Notes: a model not told the origin generated them from the sequence alone. 64,000 bases of DNA from JALZBN01 sp035525375 (GCA_035525375.1 DATLEI010000041.1:1-64000), one strand, 5' to 3'. Positions 24,683 to 33,104 are shown, counted from the first letter of the stretch. Numbers and translations are program-made.

Positions 24683-26224
24683 GTGCCTGTTCTTCGATTG
24701 TTCGCGGCGGCCCGAGAGGCGGCAGGCGTGGCGCGCGCCGAGCTGGAAGGCACGACGGTCGAGGCGATCCTGCAGCAGGCCGAGCTCCGTTATGGCGAGC
24801 GCTTCTCGGGCGTCCTTGCCCGCTCCCGCGTCTGGGTGAACGGCCAACCTGCTGACACCGACACGGCAGTTCAAGGGCATGACGTCATTGCTGTCCTGCC
24901 GCCGGTCTCCGGCGGCTCTGACAGCGATCAACTTTGGGGCGCAAAGGTGGCAGCGGCCGACCCGCTGGTGGAGGAGGCGCCAGTTGCCCTCGACCTCATG
25001 GAGCGGGAGCCCGAGGTGGCCGATGAGGGCCCCCCGACCGGCGTGTACGAGACCGTCTGGCTTGATGAGGTGAACGATCTCGGCCTGGAGGAGCCCGAAT
25101 TGGACGAGCCCCGGTGGCTCGCAGCCGAGCCCGAGGCGAACACCGATCTCGACTCGCCATCAGCTGTTGAACTGAGTCCGCACCCCGAGGACGTGGAGGT
25201 GGCCACCGAGCGCCCGGCGCCCGAGGAGCCGGCGCCTGAGGAGCCGTGGTCAGGTTGGTCGTCGGCCAGCGGTAGTTTCCAAGCGGTCGTGCAGCCCGGC
25301 GCGGATTCAGCGCACAGAGGCCTGCAACCCTTCGCCCCGGCCGCGCCGGAGCCACGGCCGCCTCGTCCCCCATTACTGCCGCCGGAGTCACCAGCCCTGC
25401 CGGTAGATCCGTCGGCCACCGAGGATGCGGCGAAGGCGCCGACCCCGATCTTCGAAGGCGGCCTTCGCAAGGTCCTATCCCGTCTGGCCGTCGTGCACGA
25501 CAGCCGAGGCCCGCATGGGCGCCTCGGACTGCTCTGGGCCATCGTGACCGTCGGCGCCGCGGCTGGTGGTGCCGAGTTCCTCGCCGCATGGTTGGGCCTG
25601 ACCGCCTTCGTCGGCGCGTGCCAGGCGTCGCGGGTGCGGCTGGGCCAGGGCCGCCTCGTGCTGATCGGCACCTCTGCAGTCATCGCCGTGGCGATCCCGG
25701 GCGTCGCCATCCTCGGTTACGAAATCGTCGCCGCGACCGTCGGCGGCGCCGTGGTTCTAGCGTTTGTCGCGGCACTGTTCTTCTCCCGGGGATCGGCGAC
25801 ACGAGACGGGACAGTTATTGCGGCTGTCGGTGTGTCGCTCGGCCTCGCCGCCGCCGCGCCGGTGCTCCTTCGCGCCGACCACATCGAAGCCGCGTTCCTG
25901 CTCCTGGCCTATGCCGCGACCTACGACGCCGGCGCGTACCTCGTTGGCACCGGCGCGTCGTCGGTGTGGGAGGGCCCGGTAGCCGGCGTCGCGGCGCTGA
26001 TCCCGGTTGTGATCCTGTCCGCCGTGCTGTTGGTGCCCCCGTTTCAGCCGGGCACCCCGGTCCTCCTGGGACTGCTGGCCGCCATTCTCGCGCCGCTGGG
26101 TCCACTCGTCGGTTCGGCGGTCGTGGGCGACGGCGAAGCCCATGCCCCGGGCCTACGAAGACTGGACTCCCTGATAGTCCTAGGCCCGATCTGGGCCGCC
26201 GCCGCCGTCGCCTTCATCGACTAA
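24683..26224 (+). CDS. MoaD/ThiS-like domain fused to CdsA-like membrane domain
   Basis: This is a 513-residue fusion. Residues 1-77 look like a MoaD/ThiS beta-grasp domain (PVLRLFAAAREAAGVARAEL ... VAVLPPVSGGS), with a Gly-Gly in place of the usual C-terminal end. A long acidic Pro/Glu/Ala linker spans about 80-260. The last 230 residues hold seven or eight membrane helices resembling phosphatidate cytidylyltransferase (ATYDAGAYLVGTG; PLGPLVGSAVVGDGEAHAPGLRRLDSL), though the CdsA consensus DR-D pattern is only partly kept. The linked roles are unknown. Confidence 0.75.
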   Translation: MPVLRLFAAAREAAGVARAELEGTTVEAILQQAELRYGERFSGVLARSRVWVNGQPADTDTAVQGHDVIAVLPPVSGGSDSDQLWGAKVAAADPLVEEAPVALDLMEREPEVADEGPPTGVYETVWLDEVNDLGLEEPELDEPRWLAAEPEANTDLDSPSAVELSPHPEDVEVATERPAPEEPAPEEPWSGWSSASGSFQAVVQPGADSAHRGLQPFAPAAPEPRPPRPPLLPPESPALPVDPSATEDAAKAPTPIFEGGLRKVLSRLAVVHDSRGPHGRLGLLWAIVTVGAAAGGAEFLAAWLGLTAFVGACQASRVRLGQGRLVLIGTSAVIAVAIPGVAILGYEIVAATVGGAVVLAFVAALFFSRGSATRDGTVIAAVGVSLGLAAAAPVLLRADHIEAAFLLLAYAATYDAGAYLVGTGASSVWEGPVAGVAALIPVVILSAVLLVPPFQPGTPVLLGLLAAILAPLGPLVGSAVVGDGEAHAPGLRRLDSLIVLGPIWAAAAVAFID

Positions 26225-26241
26225 CGCGAATTGGGCGAAGT

Positions 26242-26658
26242 TTACTTTTTGGTCTCCCAGAAAACCTTGTCGATCTGGGCGATCAGGTCGAGCAGCTGCT
26301 GGCCCTGCGCCGGGTCCTCCGACTTCTTGGCCGCGCCCGCAGCTTTGGTCGCGTCCCAGAAGAGCTGGTGCAGCTCGGGGTGCGCCTCGAGGTGCTCCGG
26401 CTTGAAGTAGTCGGTCCACAGCACCCACAAGTGATGCTTCACCAGATCAGCCCGCTCCTCTTTGATGAGCACGGAGCGCTCCCGGAACACGGCGTCGTCG
26501 GAGCCCTGGTACTTCTCCTGGATCGCCTTGACCGACTCCGCCTCGATGCGAGCTTGGGCCGGGTCATAGACGCCGCAGGGGAGATCGCAGTGGGCGTGCA
26601 CCTGCCGGGGAGGACGCAATGTGTCTGCGATCGCGGCCACGCGGGTGAGAATGGGCAT
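26242..26658 (-). CDS. sodN: Nickel superoxide dismutase SodN
   Basis: This 138-residue precursor has a leader of about 22 residues ending QVHA, followed by the mature N-terminus HCDLPCGVYDPAQARIEAES. His1, Cys2 and Cys6 form the nickel hook after cleavage. The rest is the four-helix bundle of NiSOD. An ATG at 26664 is closer to the ribosome site AAGGAG than is normal, while ATG 26658 stands 7 nt from it, so I choose 26658. The divergent neighbour is the matching maturation protease. Confidence 0.96.
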   Translation of the reverse strand: MPILTRVAAIADTLRPPRQVHAHCDLPCGVYDPAQARIEAESVKAIQEKYQGSDDAVFRERSVLIKEERADLVKHHLWVLWTDYFKPEHLEAHPELHQLFWDATKAAGAAKKSEDPAQGQQLLDLIAQIDKVFWETKK

Positions 26659-26662
26659 GCTC

Positions 26663-27091
26663 ATGCTCCTTCGTATCGGGGGAAGGTCGGCCCGCGCACA
26701 CTATCCAGTCGTTCGGGCGGCAGGCGCAGGCCCGCTTCTCGCTGCCGCTGTGCTAGCCGCGTCGGGCGCCGCCGTCCTGCGGATACGGCGGGTTGAGGTC
26801 GTCGGCGACAGCATGCGACCGGCCCTTGAGCCCGGCGATCGCCTCCTCGTCACCCGCACCAGCGACGTCAGAATGGGCGACATGGTTGCACTCGTCGACC
26901 CCCGCGCTCCGGCGCGACTCGTCATCAAACGGGTGGCTGCGTGCACCTCCTCGGAAGTAACGGTGCTCGGCGACAACCCTGATTTCAGTACCGACAGTCG
27001 CACCTTCGGACCGGTCAAGAGAGCGGCCGTCCGGGGGCGGGCTGTCTACCGCTACTACCCGCCCGACCGCCGGACCCGGCTGAAACGGTAA
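26663..27091 (+). CDS. sodX: Nickel-SOD maturation peptidase SodX
   Basis: This protein of about 142 residues belongs to the S26 signal-peptidase family. A hydrophobic segment (LLAAAVLAASGAAVLRI) precedes VVGDSMRPALEPGDRLLV with the nucleophile Ser, and LVIKRVAA supplies the general-base Lys. It is expected to remove the SodN leader. The start is uncertain: ATG 26663 would interlock with the sodN start region, while GTG 26750 would leave room for promoters but truncate the anchor. Confidence 0.88.
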   Translation: MLLRIGGRSARAHYPVVRAAGAGPLLAAAVLAASGAAVLRIRRVEVVGDSMRPALEPGDRLLVTRTSDVRMGDMVALVDPRAPARLVIKRVAACTSSEVTVLGDNPDFSTDSRTFGPVKRAAVRGRAVYRYYPPDRRTRLKR

Positions 27092-27095
27092 CCTC

Positions 27096-27635
27096 GTGTC
27101 GATGCTGAAGGACGAAGTCGAAAGCGTGCTGGCGCCCGATGACGATGCGGCTTTGGGCGACCTGCCCCTCGATGAGCTCCGGGCGCGCCGGGCGGCGTGC
27201 ACAAGCGTCGAGGCGAAGGTGTCCTATTTGCGCCGGTTGATTCATGGGGCAACCGACATCGTGGGACGCGAGCTGACCCGACGGGGCGACGGCGCGGCTC
27301 CAACCGACATGTCCCACCTCGTCGACGAGCTCCCTGAAGCGCTGGCCGGCAACGTGAATCCTGGCGGTCACACCCATATCGTCAGCAACCTCCTCCCCCC
27401 CGACGTCGACGCGGTCACCGCCGAGCTCGATGCGCTTGTCGACCGTCGGTTACTAACGTCGCTTCCCGATCTAAGCGACGACGACCTGCGAGATCTGAGA
27501 GAGCGCCTCGCCGAAGCCGACCACACGTTGTCGGCTGACCGCAGTGCTCTTTTCGACCGCATCGACTCGCTCGCCGCTGAGCTCACCCGGCGGTACAAGG
27601 CCGGCGAGGCCGACGTGCAGTCCGTCCTGCCCTAG
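27096..27635 (+). CDS. RsiG-like anti-sigma protein
   Basis: This 179-residue protein has the RsiG-type helical hairpin. The first helix reads EAKVSYLRRLIHGATDIV, matching the c-di-GMP-binding pattern E(x3)S(x2)R(x3)Q(x3)D except that His replaces Gln. A second helical copy (ADRSALFDRIDSLAAEL) is more degenerate. RsiG holds WhiG-type sigma factors inactive when c-di-GMP is bound in streptomycetes. Here the role outside sporulation is unknown. The GTG start lies 4 bp after sodX. Confidence 0.75.
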   Translation: MSMLKDEVESVLAPDDDAALGDLPLDELRARRAACTSVEAKVSYLRRLIHGATDIVGRELTRRGDGAAPTDMSHLVDELPEALAGNVNPGGHTHIVSNLLPPDVDAVTAELDALVDRRLLTSLPDLSDDDLRDLRERLAEADHTLSADRSALFDRIDSLAAELTRRYKAGEADVQSVLP

Positions 27636-27645
27636 TTCGCCCGTC

Positions 27646-28857
27646 GTGCGCCAACTGGCTGTCCTCTCCCTCCACACGTCCCCACTCGCCCAGCCGGGCA
27701 CTGGCGATGGCGGCGGGATGAATGTCTATGTGCGATCGCTGGCGTCGGCGCTGGCCCGGGCTGGGGTCGACTGTGACGTGTACACCCGCGCCTGGCGCCC
27801 CGGCCTGGCGCCGGTCGTGTCGGTCGAGCCCGGATTTCGGGTGCACCATGTGGCCGCCGGACCGCCTGCGCCCGTCGCTGTCGATCAGCTGGGCGAAGTC
27901 ATTGATGAATTCACCGGTGGCGTTCTGCGCCTGCTCGACCGCGAGGGTCCTCCCGACCTGATTCACGCCAACTACTGGCTCTCCGGCGTCTCTGGCCACG
28001 CGCTGAAACACGAACTCTCACTGCCGCTCGTCTGCACGTTCCACACTCTTGAGCGAGTGAAGGCGTCGGTGATGTCCGATATCGACTACCCGAGAGCCCA
28101 AGCCGAGGCCGAGGTCATCGGGTGCGCAGATTCAATAGTCGCTTCGTCGGTCGAGGAGCGGCACCAGCTCGAGCACCTGTACGGCGCCGAAGGGGCGCGT
28201 ATCGAAGTCGTCCCCCCGGGCGTCGACCACGAACTGTTCTCTCCCGGCGACCGTCAGGAGGCTCGGTTGAGCTTGGGACTCAACGACGACCCCGTGCTGT
28301 TGTTCGTCGGTCGCATCCAGCATCTCAAGGGAGTCGATGTCGCCATTGAGGCGCTCGCTCTCGGGCCACCCCGTGCCCGTTTGGTTGTCGTCGGCGGCCC
28401 CAGCGGGCCGGGTGGCGAAGCCGAGCTGAGCCGTTTGCGGAAGCTCGCCGACGAACGCGGCGTCGGCCGTCGGGTGCTCTTTGTGCCACCCCAGCCTCAT
28501 GGCGGCCTGGCCGCCTATTACCGGGCCGCCGATGTCTGCGTCGTGCCCAGCCGCTCGGAGTCGTTTGGTCTCGTCGCGCTGGAGGCCGCGGCCTGCGGCA
28601 CCCCTGTCGTGGCCTCCGCCGTCGGCGGACTTCGCACCCTGGTGGAACACGGCCGAACCGGGTTTCTTGTCGGTGGCTGCGACCCGGAGGCGTTCGCCGA
28701 CTATGTGACGGAACTCGTCGATCAGCCAGACCTAGCTGCGAGAATGGGTAGTGCTGCAGAAGGTTTATCCCGCCGCTACAGCTGGTCGATCACGGCGGCG
28801 CGGCTGCGCCGCCTCTGCACCGATCTCACCGTGCGAGAACTGGTGGAGTGCCAGTGA
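27646..28857 (+). CDS. mshA: MshA-like mycothiol glycosyltransferase
   Basis: This 403-residue GT4 enzyme has the MshA fingerprint near its N-terminus (VLSLHTSPLAQPGTGDGGGM) and the C-terminal donor site LFVGRIQHLKGVD and PSRSESFGLVALEAAACG. It makes N-acetylglucosaminyl-inositol phosphate, the first step to mycothiol, the main actinobacterial thiol. The GTG at 27646 starts 10 bp after the RsiG-like gene. Other GT4 sucrose-type enzymes share the fold, but the GDGGGMNVYV segment favours MshA. Confidence 0.9.
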   Translation: MRQLAVLSLHTSPLAQPGTGDGGGMNVYVRSLASALARAGVDCDVYTRAWRPGLAPVVSVEPGFRVHHVAAGPPAPVAVDQLGEVIDEFTGGVLRLLDREGPPDLIHANYWLSGVSGHALKHELSLPLVCTFHTLERVKASVMSDIDYPRAQAEAEVIGCADSIVASSVEERHQLEHLYGAEGARIEVVPPGVDHELFSPGDRQEARLSLGLNDDPVLLFVGRIQHLKGVDVAIEALALGPPRARLVVVGGPSGPGGEAELSRLRKLADERGVGRRVLFVPPQPHGGLAAYYRAADVCVVPSRSESFGLVALEAAACGTPVVASAVGGLRTLVEHGRTGFLVGGCDPEAFADYVTELVDQPDLAARMGSAAEGLSRRYSWSITAARLRRLCTDLTVRELVECQ

Positions 28858-28966
28858 AGGCTCGATCCCGCGTCGGCGATTTTCACGCCTGGGATTAAAC
28901 CTTTTCGTTTACTTTCATGTGTTTCTACTTGCGGCGCGGGGCGGGGTGCGGCTAGAGTCTGCGCCG

Positions 28967-29032
28967 GGCCCGAGGGGCGGAAACGGACGGCCGTTCGGGG
29001 AAGTACGGCCGAGCCGGTAGGTTCCTCGGGCC
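28967..29032 (+). promoter_or_regulatory. Structured 5' leader of the M23 peptidase gene
   Basis: A 9-bp helix (GGCCCGAGG 28967-28975 with CCTCGGGCC 29024-29032) encloses a 7-bp stem (CGGCCGT 28988-28994 with ACGGCCG 29005-29011). The internal loops ggcggaaacgga and agccggtaggtt look conserved-like. It lies about 100 nt before the start of a secreted cell-wall hydrolase, a gene type often controlled by the c-di-AMP (ydaO) riboswitch in Actinobacteria. I could not match that consensus fully, so the class is open. Confidence 0.45.
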
Positions 29033-29132
29033 TCTATGCGCACGGCACCAAGCTTGCGCGCGGCTTGTAGGAGTCATTAGCGTTCTAACGTTCTTTGGCA
29101 GCCCGGCGGAGGCTGAAGAGCGCTCCCACCTG

Positions 29133-30281
29133 ATGGCAAAGAGCAAGCTCACGGCCGCCCTGATAGTTGCACTGCTAGTGATGGCTTTGGCCTCACCGGC
29201 GGGTGCCGACGCGCTCGACTCGGACCTGCAGAAGAAGGCCGACGCCCACTCCAAGAAGGTCGACGCTGCGGGCAAGCTCGACGCAGCCAAAGCCGAGGAC
29301 GCGCAGCTCGAAGGCGCGGTTCGCGATCTCGATGCCAGCGTGAATGCGCAATCCAGCAATGCCCAGAGCGCCGAGCAAGCCGCCTCAGCGGCCCAGTCGG
29401 CAGTCGGTACCGCCGAGGCCCGGCTGGCGGAGACAGAAAAGCACATGACCAAACTGAAGTCTGACGCAGCGGCCATCGCCATCCGCGCCTACACCCATCC
29501 CTCGGGGAACTCGTTCTTCGACATCGTAGGATCGCGTGACCTCGCCGAAGCCAGCCGGCGCGAGACGCTGTTGAGCCAGGTTGCCAATGCCGATCGGTCG
29601 GCACTCGGTGAACTGCGGGCCACACGCGAAGACCAGCAAGCGCAGCAGTCCAACCTGGCCCAGTTGCGCGACCAAGCCGCGTCGCGCCGTCAGGCCGCGG
29701 TCAAGCATCTCGACGAGCTCAAGCAGGCACTGACACAACAGAGCCGGCTGAAGGGCGCCTTGGACACCAGGATCCAGGAATACACCGCTGAGGTCGACGC
29801 CCTCTCGCGAGAAGAGTCCAACATCGAGGCGCTGGTCAAGACTCGCCAAGCCCAAGCGGCAGCGGCGCGTGCTTCCTCCGGCGGCGGAGGCGGCGGGGGA
29901 GGATCTCCGTCGAAGGCGGGCCTGGTCTGGCCCGTGGGCGGACCCGTCACCTCGGGATTCGGCATGCGTTGGGGTCGGATGCACACGGGAATCGACATAG
30001 CCGCCGGGTTCGGCGCCCCCATCGTGGCCGCCAAATCTGGCACGGTAATCAGCGCGGGTTGGAACGGTGGGTACGGCCAGGCGACGATCATCGACCACGG
30101 TGGTGGCCTCAGCACCCTTTACGGCCATCAAAGCAAGATCTCCGTCAGTGATGGGCAATCGGTCAACCAGGGCCAGGTGATCGGGTACGAGGGCTGCACC
30201 GGGCATTGCACGGGCCCGCACGTACACTTCGAGACCCGGGTCGACGGCAGTCCCCAGAACCCGATGAACTTCCTCAAGTAA
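29133..30281 (+). CDS. Secreted M23 peptidase with coiled coil
   Basis: This 382-residue protein has a signal peptide (about 1-25, cleaving near AGADA), a long Ala/Gln-rich coiled coil (about 30-245), a glycine linker and a LytM/M23 domain at about 265-380 with HTGIDIA and PHVHFE zinc motifs and a cysteine pair (GCTGHC). The layout resembles EnvC/RipC-like division hydrolases or their activators. All zinc ligands are present, so it is probably active. A 275-bp upstream region carries a structured leader. Confidence 0.92.
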   Translation: MAKSKLTAALIVALLVMALASPAGADALDSDLQKKADAHSKKVDAAGKLDAAKAEDAQLEGAVRDLDASVNAQSSNAQSAEQAASAAQSAVGTAEARLAETEKHMTKLKSDAAAIAIRAYTHPSGNSFFDIVGSRDLAEASRRETLLSQVANADRSALGELRATREDQQAQQSNLAQLRDQAASRRQAAVKHLDELKQALTQQSRLKGALDTRIQEYTAEVDALSREESNIEALVKTRQAQAAAARASSGGGGGGGGSPSKAGLVWPVGGPVTSGFGMRWGRMHTGIDIAAGFGAPIVAAKSGTVISAGWNGGYGQATIIDHGGGLSTLYGHQSKISVSDGQSVNQGQVIGYEGCTGHCTGPHVHFETRVDGSPQNPMNFLK

Positions 30282-30341
30282 GTACTGCTTGCGTCAGACC
30301 TCTATGTTCGCGACACTTAGTGCCGGACAGGGGGTTGCGGT

Positions 30342-30572
30342 ATGGACCGACGAGACGATTCTGCAGGGCGGCTGCCTGCGGCTGACCAGGCGGCGGCTCA
30401 GCCGCTTACCGGCGAGGTCGTTCCTTGCCCCTGCGGGCTGCTTGCGCCGGTGCTCCCGCCACCGGCGAACTGGACGCTCCCCGAGGCCCGCTGCGCTCGT
30501 GGTCACTTCACGGTCCTGACTCCACCGGTGCTCGAGCAACTGCTCTCGCGCCGCGCCGCTGCCTTCTCTTAG
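30342..30572 (+). CDS. Small putative zinc-binding protein
   Basis: This 76-residue frame contains VPCPCGLLAPV and ARCARGHFTVL, a CPCG...C..GH arrangement that could bind one zinc. A GGGGG run stands 8 nt before the ATG. Nothing similar is recognised by name. The spacing (60 bp from the M23 gene, 25 bp to proC) and ordered second half support a real gene, but alternative frames overlap. Confidence 0.5.
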   Translation: MDRRDDSAGRLPAADQAAAQPLTGEVVPCPCGLLAPVLPPPANWTLPEARCARGHFTVLTPPVLEQLLSRRAAAFS

Positions 30573-30597
30573 ACGCCGGGGGCGTTAGCCTCCCTTA

Positions 30598-31392
30598 ATG
30601 GCGCCCGATCTGGTCATCGTCGGCGGTGGCCGCATGGGGGAAGCGCTCCTCAGCGGGCTGATCTCGGCCCAGTGGACCGACCCGGCCCGCCTTGCCGTCG
30701 TCGAGCCCGTCGCCGCCCGCCGCAAAGACCTGGCCTCGCGCTATACCGAGGTCGATTTCGCCGAGGAAGTTCCGGCCGTCACCGACGCGGTGATCGTCGT
30801 GAAGCCCAACGACGTCGAAGCCGCATGTGAGGCGCTCGCCAAGGCGGGAACCCGGCGCTGTCTGTCGGTGGCCGCCGGGGTCCGCATCGAATCTCTCGAG
30901 GAGTGGTTGGGTCCCGGGGTCGCCGTTGTGCGAGCTATGCCCAACACTCCTGCGCTGATCGGTTCCGGCGCGGCCGCAATCGCTGGTGGTAGCACGGCCC
31001 AGGATGTCGACCTCGACTGGGCCGAAGGGATTTTGTCGGCCGTGGGGGTCGTGCAGCGCGTGACCGAACCGCTCCTCGATGCAGTGACCGGTCTGTCGGG
31101 TTCCGGGCCTGCGTACTTGTTCCTCATGGCCGAAGCGCTTGTCGATGCCGGGGTGCTCAACGGATTGTCGCGGTCGGTCAGCAAAGCCCTCGTATTGCAG
31201 ACCTTGTTGGGGTCGGCCCGGCTGTTGGTCGAGACCGGCGATGACCCCGAGGAGCTACGCGCCGCAGTGACCTCCCCCGGAGGCACGACAGCGGCGGCGC
31301 TGCGAGTCCTCGAATCGCGCGCTGTCCGGAGTGCTCTGCTGGAGGCGGTGACGGCGGCGACCGAACGGTCGCGCCAGCTCGGCCAGCGCTAG
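30598..31392 (+). CDS. proC: Pyrroline-5-carboxylate reductase
   Basis: This 264-residue enzyme catalyses the last step of proline synthesis. The N-terminal Rossmann motif is VIVGGGRMGEALL; RAMPNTPALIGSGAAAI and the dimer region DAVTGLSGSGPAYLF...VTSPGGTTAAAL are diagnostic. The ATG at 30598 fits. It is followed by an excisionase-like HTH gene, the same order as in mycobacteria (Rv0500-Rv0500A). Confidence 0.96.
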   Translation: MAPDLVIVGGGRMGEALLSGLISAQWTDPARLAVVEPVAARRKDLASRYTEVDFAEEVPAVTDAVIVVKPNDVEAACEALAKAGTRRCLSVAAGVRIESLEEWLGPGVAVVRAMPNTPALIGSGAAAIAGGSTAQDVDLDWAEGILSAVGVVQRVTEPLLDAVTGLSGSGPAYLFLMAEALVDAGVLNGLSRSVSKALVLQTLLGSARLLVETGDDPEELRAAVTSPGGTTAAALRVLESRAVRSALLEAVTAATERSRQLGQR

Positions 31393-31464
31393 GAAAATCG
31401 ACTGCCCCTTTCCTCATTGGCATCAGCGGCGTACATTGCCCACAGCGAAGAGGGGTGATGTCGA

Positions 31465-31662
31465 GTGCAATCGTCGTCGCAAGCAAGGCCGCGGTTCCTG
31501 ACCGCAGCTGAGGTTGCCGAACTTTTACGGGTCTCTACGATGACCGTGTACCGGCTTATCAAGGCGGGTGAGATCGCGGCCGTCAGGGTGGGCAAGTCCT
31601 ACCGAGTTCGAGAGGACGACGTCGATCGCTACCTGGCGCGCACCTATACGGAGGCCGGCTGA
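31465..31662 (+). CDS. Excisionase-like/BldC-like HTH protein
   Basis: This 65-residue protein has a single MerR-type winged HTH (LTAAEVAELLRVSTMTVYRL, then AVRVGKSYRVREDDVDRYL). Small proteins of this group next to proC are conserved across Actinobacteria, and BldC-type members bind DNA as head-to-tail oligomers. The end overlaps the SAM-hydrolase gene if that one starts at CTG 31659 (CTGA). Confidence 0.85.
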   Translation: MQSSSQARPRFLTAAEVAELLRVSTMTVYRLIKAGEIAAVRVGKSYRVREDDVDRYLARTYTEAG

Positions 31663-32528
31663 GCTCGTCCGGGGGGGCCGGTCCCGGGCCCACGTTCGAC
31701 ACCATCTCGTTTCTGTCGGACTACGGGCTCGTCGATGAGTTCGCCGGTGTCGTCAAGGCAGTCATCCGCGCCATCGCGCCCGGCACCACCGTGGTCGACG
31801 TCACCCACCAGGTCCCCGCTCACGACGTGCGGGCCGGCGGGCTCACGCTCGCGCGCAGCATCCAGTACCTCGTGCCCGGCGTGGTGCTGGCCGTCGTCGA
31901 CCCCGGTGTCGGGAGCTCGCGGCGCGCCGTCGCCGTGGAGGTCGGCAATGACCTCGGCACCAACGGTGACGGCGACGGAATCGGCGTCTCCGTGCTCGTC
32001 GGCCCCGATAACGGCCTTCTCGCGCCAGCCGCAGCGATCGCGGGCGGTGCGCGCCGCGCCGTCGCCTTGACCAACACCGAGTACCACCTCGAGGCCCCGG
32101 GGCAGACGTTCGCAGGCCGTGACATCTTCGGGCCTGTCGCCGCCCATCTCTGTCGGGGTGTCGACCTCGCCGCGCTCGGGGAAGAAGTTGATCCCCTCTC
32201 GCTGATTCCCGGGATCATCCCGCTGTCGAGGTTGGAGGAGGACCGCGTCGAGGCCGAGGTTCTCTGGATTGACAGGTTCGGCAATGTCCAGCTCAATGTC
32301 GACCCTGGGGAGATCGCGGGGATGGGCGACCGCCTCGTCCTCCGGCACGGCGATACTGCGCGCACGGCTGTCCGGGTCGCCAGCTATTCAGAACTCGGTC
32401 CGGGCCAGATCGGGCTCGTCACTGATTCGTACGGCCTGGTGGCGGTGGCGCTCAACCGCCGATCGGCCGCAGAGGAGCTCCACCTCTGCGCTGGCGACGG
32501 CGTGTCGCTGGCGCTCGCATCGGAGTAG
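31659..32528 (+). CDS. SAM hydroxide adenosyltransferase/SAM hydrolase
   Basis: This protein of about 289 residues belongs to the SAM-dependent chlorinase/fluorinase (DUF62) group, which splits SAM to adenosine and methionine using water. Conserved N-terminal TISFLSDYGLVDEFAGVVKA (with the substrate Asp) and VVDVTHQV, and central VVDPGVGS, are present. ATG/GTG/TTG codons are absent before GTG 31791, which would delete the N-terminal Asp region. CTG 31659 has GGAGG 4 nt upstream and overlaps the preceding stop, so I take it as the start. Confidence 0.85.
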   Translation: MSSSGGAGPGPTFDTISFLSDYGLVDEFAGVVKAVIRAIAPGTTVVDVTHQVPAHDVRAGGLTLARSIQYLVPGVVLAVVDPGVGSSRRAVAVEVGNDLGTNGDGDGIGVSVLVGPDNGLLAPAAAIAGGARRAVALTNTEYHLEAPGQTFAGRDIFGPVAAHLCRGVDLAALGEEVDPLSLIPGIIPLSRLEEDRVEAEVLWIDRFGNVQLNVDPGEIAGMGDRLVLRHGDTARTAVRVASYSELGPGQIGLVTDSYGLVAVALNRRSAAEELHLCAGDGVSLALASE

Positions 32529-32614
32529 GCCCAGCGCGCGCCCAGCGGCAACTGGCGACACTTCCCTATGAGGCACCCACGTGTCCCCAGTTCGCCGGGG
32601 GCTACCGTGCTTCT

Positions 32615-32701
32615 GTGCGCCGTGGGACGACGATCACCCTTGCCATCTTGCTGATCGCCATCTTCGGCGCGGCAATCGTGCAGTTCCTGATCCTGGCCTG
32701 A
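32615..32701 (+). CDS. 28-residue single-pass membrane microprotein
   Basis: A GTG-initiated frame encodes 28 residues: three basic residues at the N-terminus followed by one membrane helix (LAILLIAIFGAAIVQFLIL). A GGGG run lies 14 nt upstream. The length excludes family assignment. A charged start plus a clean hydrophobic helix in a GC-rich genome is unlikely as noise, but expression needs proof. Confidence 0.45.
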   Translation: MRRGTTITLAILLIAIFGAAIVQFLILA

Positions 32702-32726
32702 TCGGTCAGCGAACTCCCGTCAGTCG

Positions 32727-33104
32727 TTAGTCCAGCGTGCCGGACAAGCGTGAGATCTCCCGCTCGAGCGACGCCAGCCCTTCCATCTTGTCGACACAGA
32801 GCGAGACGCCGGCGGCCGCAGCTTCCCGCTCGATGGCGGCATCGACGTACGCCGTGTAGAGGATGACCACCTGCTGGGGGCGCGTTTCGCGCACTAGGCG
32901 GGCGACGGCCAGGCCGTCCATAGCCGGCATCTTGTAGTCGATCACGATGACATCGGGGTCGGCCGCGGCGACGGCTTCTACAGCCTGCTCCCCGTCGGCG
33001 GCCTCGGCCACGATCTCGAAACCGTCGAGCGCCAGCATCGACGTGAGCATTCGTCGGACGTGGTCAGTGTCCTCAACCACCATCACCCGCACTGGACGCG
33101 CCAC
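32727..33104 (-). CDS. Response-regulator receiver protein
   Basis: This 125-residue CheY-like single-domain protein has acidic pair EDTD at 11-14, phosphoacceptor Asp in VIDYKMPAMDG (about 56), Thr in LYTAY and Lys in CVDKMEG. There is no output domain. Its start overlaps the end of the CAP-domain gene by 32 bp on the same strand, suggesting co-transcription, but no kinase is near. Confidence 0.88.
   Translation of the reverse strand: MARPVRVMVVEDTDHVRRMLTSMLALDGFEIVAEAADGEQAVEAVAAADPDVIVIDYKMPAMDGLAVARLVRETRPQQVVILYTAYVDAAIEREAAAAGVSLCVDKMEGLASLEREISRLSGTLD

Noticed and set aside
28967..29032. Firm ydaO or GEMM riboswitch call for the M23 leader
   Set aside because: Conserved blocks of either class are not all present; kept only as a structured leader.
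30289..30519. 76-codon frame overlapping the small zinc-like gene
   Set aside because: Starts in the M23 stop region, is Arg/Leu-rich and has no ordered motif; the 30342 frame with its CPCG/GH motif is better.
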